Shown here one piece after another: positions 33,014-44,704 of a stretch of 64,000 nucleotides of DNA. The stretch covers positions 176,803,919-176,867,918 of the forward strand of contig CM062288.1 in the NCBI GenBank assembly GCA_031216915.1. The letters run 5' to 3'. The notes below the pieces were generated by a model. That model saw nothing but the letters and a program-made list of their open reading frames with translations. It was not told where the DNA came from and made no database searches. The DNA comes from Pictodentalium vernedei. Lineage: Eukaryota > Mollusca > Scaphopoda > Dentaliida > Dentaliidae. The position numbers were made by a program, and so were the translations under genes. Each line of letters opens with the position of its first letter. The stretch's first letter is position 1.

Positions 33014-33865
33014 CTAACAGAGTGGAGCAGACTGAAACACACCCACCGAGGAGACAGGGGTGTGATCGAAAGGATTCGACAACTGCAGGTTCATATCTAG
33101 GCTAGAACCTGAGGCAGAATCGGAACCGGCAGGAAGGCATAGCTGACAAGACCATCCCAAAGGAGAGCCAGAGCGTCCACGGTGAAAAGCCAGAGCATCG
33201 GGACACGGGGACACGAAAGTGTCCATCTTATGGTTCCAATGAGTCGCAAAGAGATCGATGTGGGGACGACCACAGAGATCGCAAAGAGACTGGGAAACTG
33301 CCATGTGGAGCATCCACTCGGTGGAAAAAAACCTGCCCCGTCGGGACAGGGAGTCGGCTAGGACGTTCAGACAACCGGGAATGTGACGAACCACCACTCC
33401 GACATTGACATCCTGAGCGAGGAGTAGAAGATCCCGAACCAAAACGTACAGGGGAACATAGTGCGTTCCGCCCTGGTTCCGAATGTAAACAACCACCGTA
33501 GGATTGTCAGACCACAGAAGGACCTGACAATCTGAAAAACGGGGGATCCACTGTCGGAAACACAGAAGAAGAGCAAGAAACTCCTCCTGGTTAACATGAA
33601 GAGCTGCTAGATCCTGGTCCCATGACCCGTGAAGGAAAAGACCTAGAGGATCCAATGTCACACCCCATCCGAGATCGCTGGCGTTTACCACCAGAACACG
33701 ATCGGACGTGGGAAAGTCCAACAGAACTCCCTGCATAATCCACTGAACATCTGTCAGGGGAGAAGGTGACGAGGAAGAGACTCCGGTAACAGAAGCACCA
33801 GAACCAGAGGATCGACATTCAGCCTCCAACGACTGAGCAAAAAAAGTGTTGGAGAGGTCAGACAT
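33014..33865 (-). pseudogene. DIRS RNase H domain and following region
   Basis: Open for 283 codons. VLVVNASDLGWGVTLD is the usual TDAS..GWG block with the first Asp changed to Asn. Then LHGSW, NQEEFLALLL, VLLWSDNPTVVVYIRNQGGT, VVVRHIPGCLNVLADSLSR, TEWML, and HIDLFATHWNHKMDTFVSPC. This set is characteristic of the RNase H and connection region of DIRS/Ngaro-type retroelements. It is the best preserved part, but the altered first acidic residue suggests it is inactive. Confidence 0.85.
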
Positions 33866-34420
33866 GCAGTTGATCTAGAGGAATGAGATCCGTCACCGAA
33901 ACGCAGAGACCAAGCAGTCGGGGAAGACTCCGAGCTGATCAAGTCCATCCCAGATGACAAGACGTAGAAGGGACCAGGTCCGACTTCTCTCTGCGACTCT
34001 GAACCCTAGTGACGTGAGTAGGCTCAACAGTGGGACGACATCAGACTCTAGAAAAGCAGCATTGGATTGCCTCTGGAGGATATCAACTAGACAAGCCAAA
34101 GAAGACACCTTGGACTGTGTGCGATGTAAGACTAACACATGCGACATCAGACAGGTGAAAGGCCCAAGGATCCAGATCGAGGCCAAAGGGAATGGCCTTG
34201 AACTGGAAAACATCCTGGGAAATAGAGCGGCGAACTGATCTGAAAGCCTCCATGCTGAACTGAGGAGCAATGATAAACTGCGTCAGAATACTCAGATCGA
34301 TAACCTATCTGAGTCGGCCGACCTTCTTCGGCACCAAGAACATGCGGGAAACAAAATCCCACTGAAAGACAGTTCTTGATGACCTCGATTGTCCCCTTTG
34401 ACAATTGACAGGAGATCGCC
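33866..34420 (-). pseudogene. DIRS reverse transcriptase, decayed
   Basis: Scattered over frames: GTIEVIKNCLSVGFC, SRMFLVPKKVGRLR, a stop, VIDLSILTQFIIAPQFSMEA, then VFQFKAIPFGLDLDP. The order matches the RT of DIRS elements (fLVPKk..R.ViDLs, then fqFkalPFGl). No intact YLDD box is visible, and stretches between the blocks appear deleted. Confidence 0.75.
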
Positions 34421-34499
34421 CATCTCCGTGGTCAAAAGTTCCCAATGTGTAATGCTGAAAGGGACTCATGTGGGAAGAGGCACTCTCTACTTAGTGGAG

Positions 34500-35470
34500 T
34501 GCCTCAACCTGGGACGAAATCGAGGTGACTACTGCCGACGCCTACCCCACCCTGTGAGTGAGTAGAAGTGGCGGTAGGAGGATCACCCCTTAGCTTCGCA
34601 GAGGAAGCAGAAGGGTACTTGTTTGGCTTTGGACGGCGCCTGCCTCCAATAAAAGGCTGATTAAGCAGCAGCAGATCAATGGAATGACAAAGGGAGCCAT
34701 CCTGAACCGTCGCCATGGAACCATGGAATTGTCGTGGACCCGCCGAAAGAGGCAGATCGAAGAGCAGTGCACTGCCCCTCAAAAAGGGGACGTCTTGTGT
34801 CCAGCACAGCGTTCCTGCAAACTAATTCCAAGCTAGCCACGTAACAGGCATGTGTGTGAGAAGATGCATGAGCGCCTTGAACAGCACACACAAAACAAAA
34901 ACTTGTTTGTCGTCAAACTCATCTGGGAGCAGATAAGCAGCAAAGCAGAGACGACGTGATCGAAGAGAGAACACATTCCAGTATCCCTCTCGATAAGCCC
35001 AACCTGGACTCCAGAGTCTCCATATGGCTGAGGAGTTGGAGTCCCGATTCAAGACCATCACAGTCTGGCACACTGACGGATTGGCAAAATCGTAGGAACG
35101 ATAACGCACCAGAGGCAAAAAGTGTCAATCTTGATGAAGAACGATGTCTTCATAGCCTTGGAACTCAGCTTAGAGTCCAAAACAGTAAATGCTTCAACAC
35201 CTGTACCGACAGGCATGGTCGAAGGCGCCCAGAAGCATGTTGCTCCACAGGCTGTAGGCGTGCGACTGATGAGCTGGGTTGACACTGTCGGCTGGTTTGA
35301 CGGTTTGAGACCTGGAAGGAACCCAAACACAAAGTCAAGAGCTGCCTCCAAGTCAGAAGACTGTTGGCTCTCAACGTCAGGAATGTCAGACTCATCCCAT
35401 GAGTCGGAAGACACATAGCCCATCAGGGGCAAACCAGCCGACACCTCCCATGGTGTGGGCACACCAGGGG
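34500..35470 (-). pseudogene. DIRS gag-like region, decayed
   Basis: Open pieces on the minus strand: 34504-34782 (contains PLSAGPRQFHGSMATVQDGS) and 35058-35462 (contains SDSWDESDIPDVESQQSSDL). Position upstream of RT and acidic/Ser-rich composition fit the first ORF of a DIRS element. Assigned by position rather than by recognised motifs. Confidence 0.5.
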
Positions 35471-35949
35471 ATCAGAAAGTGACCTGTTTCCAATCCTGAG
35501 AGGCAGCGCCACAGGGGGGCGCCCGGAAACCACTCGTAGCCTCGCTGGAAGCAACAGAAAAGGCTCTTGGACAGAACTTAACTGAGCAAGGAGAGGGTCT
35601 CCCTAAGCTCACTGACTGTCGGAATAGAACGACATGGGAACGAACCGACAAAGTGGCTTCACTCCTGACCCATTTACCAGAGAAGGGTCACAATCCTCAA
35701 ATACACCCGACGCGGGGCGACGGGCTGCAGCCAAAAACATCTGAAGGCAGATGTGTAGTGGGGTATCACATACCCTGAGGATCAACAGAGTGGAAACTCA
35801 GGAGAGTCGCCACGGACCTCTGTGGGACAAAAGATCCAGGCTGCACAAAAAGCGTTGGTCACACAAAACTGGCCATGGGACCAGAGTGCGTGGACGGAAA
35901 CGCCACGGAGCTCATGGTGACCCCACCATGAACATCTGAATCCAATGAG

Positions 35950-36400
35950 AAAAACTGAGGTACTCAACAGCTGCGAGACCACAGAAGAGGGTTTGGCCAG
36001 CAGCCCCTTCCAACTTTGCCAAGTTGAAGTCAGGGAAGGTTGAGGCCAATACCCCATGTCTACACTACCAGACATCCCTGCAGACCCCTGCAGGGATAAA
36101 ACTGCTGTGCTCAACAACTGAGAGGACACAGCATGGGGGTTCGGTCGGCAGCCACTTCCAACTTTGCCGAGTTGAAGTCCGGGAAGGCTGAGGCCGATAC
36201 CTCATGTCTACACTACCAGACACCGCTGCAGACCCCTGCAGGGAGAAAACTGCTGTGCTCAACGACTGAGAGGACACAGCAGGGGGTTCGGTCGGCAGCC
36301 TCTTCCGACTTCACCGAGCTGAAGTCAGGGAAGGCTGAGGCCGATACCTACAACCACACTACAGACATCACTGCAGAACCCTGCAGGGATAAGCCGAGGC
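35950..36400 (-). repeat. Tandem repeat, ~148-bp unit, 3 copies, inside the DIRS element
   Basis: Units share cttccaactttgccgagttg, ctacactaccagacacc-like sequence and gacccctgcaggga; starts near 36007, 36155 and 36302. The minus-strand translation also repeats (SLQGSA.SGSVDM), but 148 and 147 are not both multiples of three. Confidence 0.8.
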
Positions 36401-36639
36401 CGGCTAAAATGGTGCCCGATGACGTTGTAGACGGAACAACAGTAGCAGCAGATACGACGGGAGCTGTTGGAACTGGCGGAAAAGGGGAGAGAGCCACCTA
36501 GCTCGGCCTCCAAAGGAGGAGTCACAACCCTAGTGACAGCCTCAGATGTCGACTGGAGAGGGCGCATAGTTCCGGAACCAGGCATATCTTCACCAGAAAT
36601 CCAACAGTTCCCGAAGTATCCACCACGGTAAAAAAAAAA

Positions 36640-36870
36640 AATGCACATCCCCCACGGATGGGGAATAACTCTCACCAGACGTGGTCGTGTCGGGAGGCCC
36701 CAAAATGACAGCATCCCCCCCCCCCACCCCATCCTGTGGGTGCGGGAGGAGCAGCACATCCCACACGGAGGGGGTATAACTCACACCAGATGTGGTCTTG
36801 TAGGGAGGCCCCGAAACGACAGCATTCCCCCCCCCCTCCCACAGGTGCGGGAGGAACAGTCACGAGATCG
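36640..36870. repeat. Two-copy ~125-bp repeat with C-tracts
   Basis: gcacatcccccacggatggg and gcacatcccacacggagggg open the two copies; each contains gggaggcccc and a C run. Confidence 0.75.
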
Positions 36871-37239
36871 CACCAAAGGCGAGGGCTAAAGGAACCAAAC
36901 TGGAAATAACAGAGGTGAGAGCAGTAGAAGAAAAAGGTGAACTCAACAGATACAGAAAGTACGAGAGAAGCGGTGGGTACACGACAGAACCCAGACGGCC
37001 GACAGGGACCTAAAAAACAGAAATTCAGCCCTCAACAGAGTGAAGAAATCCTGGCCATACAGTCCCTCATTGACACCTAACTCCAATAACAATAATAAAA
37101 TTTATCAATCGAAAAATTTTATTCCCGAAACACGTTGACACGATGTCGAAAAAACATTCGCGAAAACAGAATATATAATAAAATACAATGAGAATGTGGT
37201 TGAAAATATATACGAGAATATATAAAACACAGTCCTGTT

Positions 37240-37610
37240 ATTTATTTATTTATTGGTGTTTAAGGTCACATACTTATGCACAATGGCTAATCGTGACCGT
37301 GACAGTTTTACGGGTGGAGGAAGCCGGAGTACCCGGAGAGAACCACCGAGCAATGACGAGCAGCTGTCAGCTCTCCAACATCGTAACTCTGAACTCTGCA
37401 CCGCAGCACAGGCAGGGTTAGATTGGTTGAAGACATGCGCACCATCGACGTGCAGTACGCCTCAGTACACAGCGTCATCGTGCCCCCATGTAGGCAATCG
37501 GGGTGAAGTGTCTTGCCCAAGGACACAACGCGGTTGCCGCAGGTGGGATTCGAACCGAGGACCTCTCGGCTTGCAGCCTGCACCTCTACCAACTGAGCCA
37601 CCGCGCCCCC
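37240..37610 (-). mobile_element. SINE-A copy, well preserved, with tRNA-like head
   Basis: Minus orientation head: gcggtggctcagttggtaga (A box), tcctcggttcgaatccca (B box), then gtccttgggcaagacacttc, body and (AATA)n tail. Perfect 13-bp target duplication acacagtcctgtt at 37227-37239 and 37611-37623. About 371 bp. It is the best reference copy in the window. Confidence 0.92.
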
Positions 37611-37710
37611 ACACAGTCCTGTTTTTATACGATCTTCAGATCCATAATTCCAGTCACAGGAAAACCATTATCGACGAGCTGAATTATCACTGTATCATAA
37701 CGCGGACAAA

Positions 37711-37957
37711 AAAAGAATGGTTTGATGACTGCTTGCGCACTGGTTAACGGAAGTCATGGAATTCTACTAAGAGAAGAGTGTCCCCTATTAGGTGTGTGCC
37801 GATGACGCTCGACCCAGTTTTGGCTTATTTTTTCGTGGTGTTTTTACACCACTTTTCTTACCCAAATCTTTTGGGAAAGATTAAAATAGAGAGTATTTTA
37901 TCCGAGTTAGGGTCTTCCACTGTAGTGCAAGCCTGTAGTAAACAATTGTAAGGTAGG
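37711..37957. repeat. DIRS inverted terminal repeat, 5' copy
   Basis: Inverse of 31639-31883 with about 90% or more identity by eye. Confidence 0.88.
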
Positions 37958-38690
37958 TTGATAAGAAACTGGGTATGTTTGACTTTCTTGTCAGGTTGCC
38001 ACTGGCCTTTATCATCAGTGCTATCTTCTTCCACTGCAATCAACCACTTCTTCAACTACTGCTATGGTATTCTTTATTTTGATTTTCCAAGAGCTATAAA
38101 GGGCTAGGAATGAGCCTATTTCAAAATGCATGCCAGGTGGTAACAGACTCATCGATATATGAGCCAGAGACGAGGTCTCGACTTCAATATACCATCCTGG
38201 AAATCCACTTGGTGGTAATAACCAATTTATCTTTTTAAGAAGGAAAATCATGACGTCATGGTATTGCGTTATTACACTTTGCGTGACGTAATCCTGATTC
38301 ATTGTTCTACTTTTACCAATGAAGTTTATTTAAGTCTTTCAACTGTACGTTTCTGTTTTATTTTTCTGGTTTAATTTATGGTAGGCCTATATAAAAATAT
38401 CATCGTGGCAAAAATAATCTGGTCTAAACTATTTTGTGAGTTGGTGATTTATTCATGATTTAATTACTGTTTATCAAAAGTGGTGGCCTCGTCATGTGTA
38501 ATCAGTTCTTGAGAGGTGCAAGTAAAAAACATTCTCTTTCTGAATTGCATGCTCGCACATGCAGTTGCTACCCTCAATACAGATTTGTATTCTCTCTAGA
38601 CATTTTCACTTGTATTGGGGGCAATACATTCTTGTTGTAAGATAAATGCAGGTCCCTGTCTCAGGATTCCTGAACAGTGTTAGTGACCAG
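37958..38690. other. Unassigned; short coding-like stretch at 37958-38055
   Basis: On the minus strand KKWLIAVEEDSTDDKGQWQP and following residues look protein-like, with a weak acceptor (catagcagtag), but no donor precedes the DIRS end. No other signal. Confidence 0.3.
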
Positions 38691-38735
38691 GACTTATTAT
38701 ACAAGTGAAACAGAACTTGTTTACCATCAGCATGT
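38690..38735 (-). repeat. SINE-B fragment
   Basis: gtgaccaggacttattatac, then cagaacttgtttaccatcag. Confidence 0.4.
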
Positions 38736-38804
38736 ACGTTTTTGCTTGGAAACAACGATCAGGTAAGTAGGACAGCTTAAATGGTTGTTAAGGCATAAAA
38801 AAAA

Positions 38805-39330
38805 TTAAAATCTGTTTCTTAGGCCCTCCCGCATGGTACTTTTGGCTGCTGCATACTCTCTTTTAATAACCAATGCAAACTTAAAAAATTTAAAAATGAA
38901 ATGGTTTATGTCTGATATTTTATCCAAGTTAAAAAATTGATAAATTTGTCCCTTGAGAGCAAGAAGGCTTTCTAATGCTTTAACATTGCAAAGCCTTCTT
39001 GCTCTCAAGGGACGAAATAACACACAACCCATGCTGTTTGTTTGTTTGTTGGTGGTTAACATCACATATTTATGCACCATGGCTAATCATGACACAACAT
39101 GGAGATGAAGTCAAGTTTAGTCAATCGTTGATCTATATGTTGCCCATTTTTGAGGACTTTCACCCCAAGCATTGGTGACTGGGTCCTATTTTACTAGTAA
39201 AGCGGAACTGGTTTACCACAGTAAACAAGTGCTGCTTACTTCCCGGGGTTCCCACGGGGAAACCACCCATGCTATTCTGTAGATCATGAGGCCTAAAACA
39301 TAAACCAAGAACATGAACTTTTGATGCCAA
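38805..39330. repeat. Hairpin repeat family R8 with a SINE-B inside
   Basis: Inverse of 27835-28125. Central hairpin gtcccttgagagcaagaagg / ccttcttgctctcaagggac. It continues beyond the SINE as gctattctgtagatcatgag. Confidence 0.6.
39036..39264 (-). mobile_element. SINE-B copy with target duplication
   Basis: 229 bp, tail (TTTG)n variant at left, head at right ending in ttcccacggggaaacc. Perfect 9-bp duplication acccatgct (39027-39035 and 39265-39273). Its tail-side module is SINE-A-like (atgcaccatggctaatcatg). Confidence 0.82.
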
Positions 39331-39350
39331 AGAAAATAATTACAAAAATA

Positions 39351-41516
39351 ATGAAAGTGTCAATGACACTGTAGCTCAACTTGTCAAGACAAAGACATGT
39401 ACATGTATAGTATGTGATACAGCAATGACAAACATCTAGGTAATGACCTGATAACAAAGGTACATATAAAGTATTGTAACGGTCTGTACATAAATACTGA
39501 CCGTTGCCTGTAACAAATGTATAGGTAAAGTATTGTAAAGGTGGGTGACAGTCAGATGCTGAACTAGAAAAGAAATCTTTGAGTCCCAGAGTGGGTCTGA
39601 CTGAACCCCAAAATATTTGTTCTCATAGCACAGTGATAACAAAGGCACCCCAAAATACACTCGTTCCTGTCCCAAGGTGAAAACAAAAGTACTCAAGAAG
39701 TTTTGTGAAGATCAGTTCATAAATACGAGCTGTATAGAACTTGTGACAAAAAACTGATTGGACCTAATTTTGGTACAAAATGGCCACTGGCAGCCATCTT
39801 GAATTTTGGACCGTACCCAGAAACACTCATTCTCATCCCAAGGAGATAACAAAGGTACCCAAGAAGTTTTGTGAAGATCGGTTCATAAGTACAGCCTCTA
39901 CCCTGAGCCGTATTGACATGTGTGCTTACATTGTGTAAGTTGCACTGAATAAATCAAAGTTCATCTAATTTGCATAATTTCTGCACGAAAAAAAACCCCT
40001 TACAATATGTGATGTATTCCATGTTACTAAACATTCATACAAACATTTATTAAAATCAGAACTTTCATACAGAAGTTCTATACAAAAGACTGATTGCACT
40101 AATTTTGGTACAAAATGGCTGCTGGTGGCCATCTTGAATTTCGGACCACACCCAAAAACACTCGCTCTCATCCCACGTTGATAACAAAGGTACCCAAGAA
40201 GTTTCGTAAAGATTGGTTCATAAATATGGCCTCTAGTCTGAGCTGTATAGAAGTTGTGTACAAAAAACTGATTAGACCTAATTTCGGTACAAAATGGCCA
40301 CTGGCAGCCATCTTGAATTTTAGACCGCACCCAGAAACACTCGTTCTCGTCCTAAGGTGATAACAAAGGTACCCAAGACATTTCGTGAAGATCAGTTCAT
40401 AAATACAGACTCTAGTCTGAGCCGTATTGACATGTGTACTTACTGTGTGTAAGTCGCATTGAAAAAATCAAAGTTCATCTAATTTGCATAATTTCTGCAC
40501 GAGAAAAAAACCCGTATTATATGTGATGCATCCCATGGTACTAAACATTCACACAAAAAAATTATTCAAATCAGGGCTTTCATATGGAAGTTCTGTGCAA
40601 AAATCTGATTGCACCTAATTTTGTACAAAATGGCTGCCATCGGCCATCTTGAATTTCGGACCGGACCCAAAAACACTCGTTCTCGTCCCACGGTGATACC
40701 AAAGGTACCCAAGAAGTTTCGTAAAGATCGGTTCATAAATACGGCCTCTAGCCCGAGCCGTATTGGCATTTGCACTTACAGTGCTGAAAGTAACCCCAAA
40801 AAACATCAAAATTAGTCTAATTTGCACAATTTACGTACGAGAAAAAAACCCGTATTATATGTGATGTATCCCATGGTACTAAACATTCATACAAAAAATT
40901 ATTCAAATCAGAGCTTTCATATGGAAGTTCTGTACAAAAAACAGATTTCTGCATCATCGGTACAAAATGGCAGCTGGCAGCCATCTTGAATTTTGGACCG
41001 CACCCAAAAACACTCGTTCTCATCCCACGGTCATAACAAAGGTACCCAAGAAGTTTCGTAAAGATCGGTTCATAAATACGGCCTCTAGCCCGAGCCATAG
41101 CAGCTTGGCACTTACAGCTCTGAAAGTAACACTAAATAAATCAAAGTCAGTCTAATTTGCATAATTTACGCACGAGAAAAAAACCCGTATTATATGTGAT
41201 GTATCCCATGGTACTAAACATTTATACAAAACTTTATTCAAATCAGAACTTTCATACAGAAGTTCTGTACAAAAAACTGATTTTTGCATCATCGGTACAA
41301 AATGGCCACTGGCAGCCATCTTGAATTTCGGACCACACCTAAAAACACTCGTTCCCGTCCCAGGGTCATAACAAAGGTACACAAGAAGTTTCGTAAAGAT
41401 CGGTTCATAAATACGACCTCTAGCCCGAGCCATAGCCAACTGTTGACGTACGGACAGACGGACGACGGGCCATGACAATAGCTCAAATTTGACTTCGTCA
41501 AAGTTGAGCTAAAAAT
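39351..41516 (+). mobile_element. Pearl-like element, family P4, full length
   Basis: Start gaaagtgtcaatgacactgt then agctcaacttgtcaagac. Compound core units with tacaaaatggccactggcag and gttcataaatacggcctcta recur six times (about 39776-41300). Then acggacagacggacgacggg, the stem-loop agctcaaatttgacttcgtc and the end aagttgagctaaaaat. The 5' agctcaactt is the inverse of the 3' aagttgagct. Confidence 0.75.
39720..41430 (+). repeat. Compound tandem repeats (~180 and ~335 bp)
   Basis: The acaaaatgg anchor occurs near 39776, 40111, 40291, 40624, 40965 and 41298. Units alternate between two lengths because of extra sequence containing cgtattatatgtgatg. Confidence 0.7.
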
Positions 41517-42143
41517 TAAAATAAAAAACAGCTTGCCCACATGCAATTTTACAAATAATGGCCTGAGAAATAGAAGATCTACTTTGTGAGGCCTAAAAAC
41601 AGCTATGTTTATCAAGGCTTTTATTTTAATTATATTATCCAGAAACCACAAGACCTTGTGGAAGTCCTTAAATCTTAATTTTTTCAACTCATGGTACAAC
41701 AAAATAGATATATTTCCTGATGAAGAGGCACTCCCAACAATGGCAAATAAAGCTCCTCCTAACCCTACCACAACTTCCTACCTCATGAGTTACTTTAGAT
41801 TTCATCTGTTTACCTAGTGAATTGTCTGCATGTTGAATTGCCTATCTACACACCAATAAATATTAACACAACAGAGTTACAGAGGTTGGATGAGTTCTGA
41901 ATTTTGAGCAATTATGGATCACCTGTCATAGATTTGTCATATTATGGCTTGCTTTCAATGAAAATTAAAGAATGTTCACAAATTTATCTTCTATATATTT
42001 TATTTCTTATAGGATAATAACTCTCAAGCCGATCTATTGAAGAGAAGAATTTTTTATGTGTCATGTGTTTGTGGAATCTCCTGTTTTTTTTGTGACTACA
42101 CTGGTGTTATTCAATACTGAAGAGTATAATACAAATTACTTAC
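41517..42143. other. Intronic, mostly unassigned
   Basis: A short R8-end fragment (agatctactttgtgaggcct, about 41575). Otherwise nothing recognised up to the microexon donor. Confidence 0.4.
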
Positions 42144-42189
42144 GATCTATTGTTTTCTTCAGCTTCTGTTCCAGAATACTTCACATTTC
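42144..42189 (-). CDS. 46-nt microexon, start of the cytoplasmic tail
   Basis: Acceptor acttattacag precedes 42189 and the donor after 42144 is a perfect GATC/gtaagt. It takes phase 1 from the transmembrane exon and delivers phase 2 to the last exon. Read through, it encodes roughly GNVKYSGTEAEENNRS. The other two frames do not give a consistent join to both neighbours. At 46 nt it is not a multiple of three, so skipping it would shift the frame of the whole tail; if skipped, the protein would end soon after the membrane. It lies just left of a T2 MITE and SINE-rich stretch with no other coding signal around it. Confidence 0.72.
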
Positions 42190-42361
42190 CTGTAATAAGT
42201 TATATTAATCCATGAAAATTAGGAAAGGGCCTTTTTTGGGACCAACAGGGTTATAAAAGGTTTGCCTCTGTGATAATAAATTTATGAATAGAAACTTATG
42301 TTTTGTCAAGTCAGAGTTTACAATTTAAGCCAAAATACCAAAATTGGAAACAATAATGCAT

Positions 42362-42502
42362 CTAGGAATGTAACAAATCTTGTTTAATAAAGCCTAATGT
42401 GCTCTGTCAAACAACACTGAATTGGTTATATATGGCTTGTAACATTTTGGGAAAAATTTGCAAGTTGGAATTTTGATATTTTGACATCATCTGCCCAGGG
42501 TT
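42362..42502. repeat. MITE T2 fragment
   Basis: gtaacaaatcttgtttaata, then gaattttgatattttgacat and gcccagggttaa. Confidence 0.5.
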
Positions 42503-42524
42503 AAGTGGACACGTTAGCACTTTC

Positions 42525-42770
42525 CACTATTTATTTATTTCTTGGGGTCACCTTGTGTTAGACATTTTTAGGGTGGAGAAAGCTGGAGTACCCAGAGAGA
42601 ACCACTGTGCAGTGGTAAGCAACTGTAAGACTTCCCAATGTATTAAGTCTGCACAAGCAGGATTAGCATTGGTTGAAGGTAAATGCACCATTGACATGCA
42701 GTGTGTCATAGAACACAATGCCACCATACCCCCACACTTTCCAGTAACCATGAGTATTGATTCAAAATGA
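42525..42770 (-). mobile_element. SINE-A copy, head truncated
   Basis: Tail ctatttatttatttcttggg, then ggtggagaaagctggagtac, ttggttgaaggtaaatgcac and gacatgcagtgtgtcataga. It stops before the promoter-like head. Confidence 0.65.
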
Positions 42771-42854
42771 AACTCATCCACTATTCAATTCAAGCTTCAG
42801 TTTTATGAACCAAGTTCAATTTATTCAATGCAATCTGAGATTTCCTGAGACTTA

Positions 42855-43035
42855 ATCCTCTGCAAAGTAGTATCGAACTATTAAAATATCAAAAAGCAAA
42901 TATTTCCAATAATTCACTAGGAATTTAACCATTTCAATCTTGTCTGATAGAGCCTACCAAGCACCTTCAGATAAGGCTGAATTGGGTAAATTCCTAGCTA
43001 CATTATGGGAAATATTTGCACATTGTAATTTTGGT
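42855..43035. repeat. MITE T2 fragment
   Basis: ctaggaatttaaccatttca / gggtaaattcctagctacat pair around the centre; outer ends diverged. Confidence 0.5.
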
Positions 43036-43489
43036 TATTACAATTATGTAGATGCAGTTAATAAATTTTTTGACTGAAACAGTGGTGACTCCAGAGATTG
43101 TTTGTCTTGTTTTATTTTTAAGGGAGAGGAGGGAGTTGAGTGCCATATTTAAATCATGGGTAGAAATAATTTGGGGGAGGGGGAGCTATTATATAAGGGT
43201 TCATACAACAAGAGACTCAAATAGGAGCGATTACTGTATGCATGGGACACAGTATTATTCATGCGATAACACATGGACATCCCATTTCTCAAGTATGTAA
43301 CTGTGTCCCCCAGTCTTGGTGCCTGCAAAATAAAAACTGAGTTCTGAAATGGAAATATTAATACAGCCCCCAAACTCCCCCACACATCCTCCTCCCTGGT
43401 GATCTGTCCATGATGATATTCATGACAAAATTGAGATCATTCTCACACCATAAATGTTCTCTTTTAAGCGTTATTACTATTTCATTTCA

Positions 43490-43622
43490 AAGTTTGAGGT
43501 CATACCAATGAGGGGTCATAAGCTATGTTTTTGAGACCAAAAAAAAGAAAAAATAATGAAAACTGAATGGTGATTTTTGTGAATAGTGCTGGCCAGATTT
43601 GGCCATTATGTTGGGTAAAGAG
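43490..43622. repeat. MITE T1 right half
   Basis: aatgaggggtcataagctat, gtgaatagtgctggccagat and the end ttgggtaaagag followed by TTAA (43623-43626). Confidence 0.6.
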
Positions 43623-43984
43623 TTAACAAACTTGAACCATAAAGATTTGTTATGACCATTTCTAAGGTTTATAATAACATCCAACAATACTTATAATCTA
43701 AAGAAAACGTGACTTTTTCAGTGGTTACAACATTTTTACACTATAGCATTGTTCAGACCAGACCTGTCATGATTAATTGCTACAATTTCAAAGTCGATGA
43801 TTATGGGTTTTCATCACACCTTTACTGATGAATTTTTTGTTATTACTCTAATCCCCGTCATGCTCGTAAAAAATGTCAGAAGCTGTGGAATATTCAAATA
43901 CACTGTAATTGATATGGGAAAAAAGTATAAAGGTACAACACATAACATCAAATCTGGTATAGTATGGGACTACAAACAATTTCC

Positions 43985-44547
43985 CTTCTTTTCAGACAAA
44001 AACAAGAGGGGCGTGTCCATCCCCATTAGCTCACCAATGCATTGCATGCAATAAACCTAGGCTTATTACAAATCTGCAAAAACTGTCTGGTCATGTACAT
44101 GTATAGCAAAACAGGCCAGAAATTTTCTACGTCCACACTAACAAAAAAGTGTAACATTGCATTAAAAGAGTCCAAAATCTTTGAAGAATGTCTGGCCAAG
44201 GGTTAATGTCATCTTATATTGATGCATTTAACACATATATGAAATATAAAAGCCACAGCATACCTGTGGAATCCTACCCTCATGTACATGGATAGAAAAA
44301 CAGGGCAGAAAGTCAGAAGTCCACACTGACAAAAAAAATCTAACATTGCAAAAACACTAAAAATAAAAAAAATATCACTAGGTAAGGGTCTAAGGGTAAT
44401 TGTAAGCCATAGAAACAGTATGAGGTGCATAGTAACAGGACAGAAAGTCAAAGTGGACTCTTCCAATAACTTTAACACAAGTGTTGACGCCGACGCACCT
44501 CGGGTCATGACATAAGCTCACACAACTTTGTTGGTGAGCTAAAAATC
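43985..44547 (+). mobile_element. Pearl-like element, family P5
   Basis: Start acaagaggggcgtgtccatc, then attagctcaccaatgcattg. Core units with ttatattgatgcatttaaca, catgtacatggatagaaaaa and ccacactgacaaaaaa. End ggtcatgacataagctcaca, ttggtgagctaaaaat. The 5' agctcaccaa is the inverse of the 3' ttggtgagct. Only a very short GACG stretch. Confidence 0.7.
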
Positions 44548-44704
44548 AATGGTAACAACATTTTTACACTGCAGCAATTGTTCAGACAAAAAATAAACTT
44601 TTACGCACACTTGTGTCACCTTTCTCTATATGTTGTACTGAGTCACTGAAGTTAACTTTTTTCAGCAGTGCAGCTTCCAAAGTCTTTTTCTAACTTATTT
44701 GTCA

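Larger units (their letters stand above)
31610..37957 (-). mobile_element. DIRS-type tyrosine-recombinase retroelement, decayed
   Basis: Inverted terminal repeats of about 245 bp (31639-31883 and 37711-37957) share taaactcggat-type sequence, aaacaccacgaaaaaataag and aagcagtcatcaaacc. An internal complementary region (31963-32009) is the inverse of the left terminus (about 31610-31655), as in DIRS elements. Minus-strand coding order: gag-like region, RT, RNase H, tyrosine recombinase. Many stops and frameshifts. Visibly richer in GC than its surroundings. A SINE-A is inserted beside the 5' repeat. It lies in the 30-kb last intron, in the same sense as the host gene. Confidence 0.85.

Noticed and set aside
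37520-37610. A tRNA gene on the minus strand
   Set aside because: A and B boxes are present, but the sequence is the head of a SINE flanked by a target duplication and does not fold as a full tRNA.
39965-41771. Repeated small open frames with similar proteins (MRTSVFGCGPKFKMA-like) on both strands
   Set aside because: They follow the tandem units of pearl-like element P4 and appear on both strands; no coding signature.
44209-44508. Minus-strand open frame rich in Phe and Leu resembling a membrane protein
   Set aside because: It lies wholly within pearl-like family P5 and is shared in part by the other copy at 47120-47655; composition is driven by AT-rich repeat sequence.
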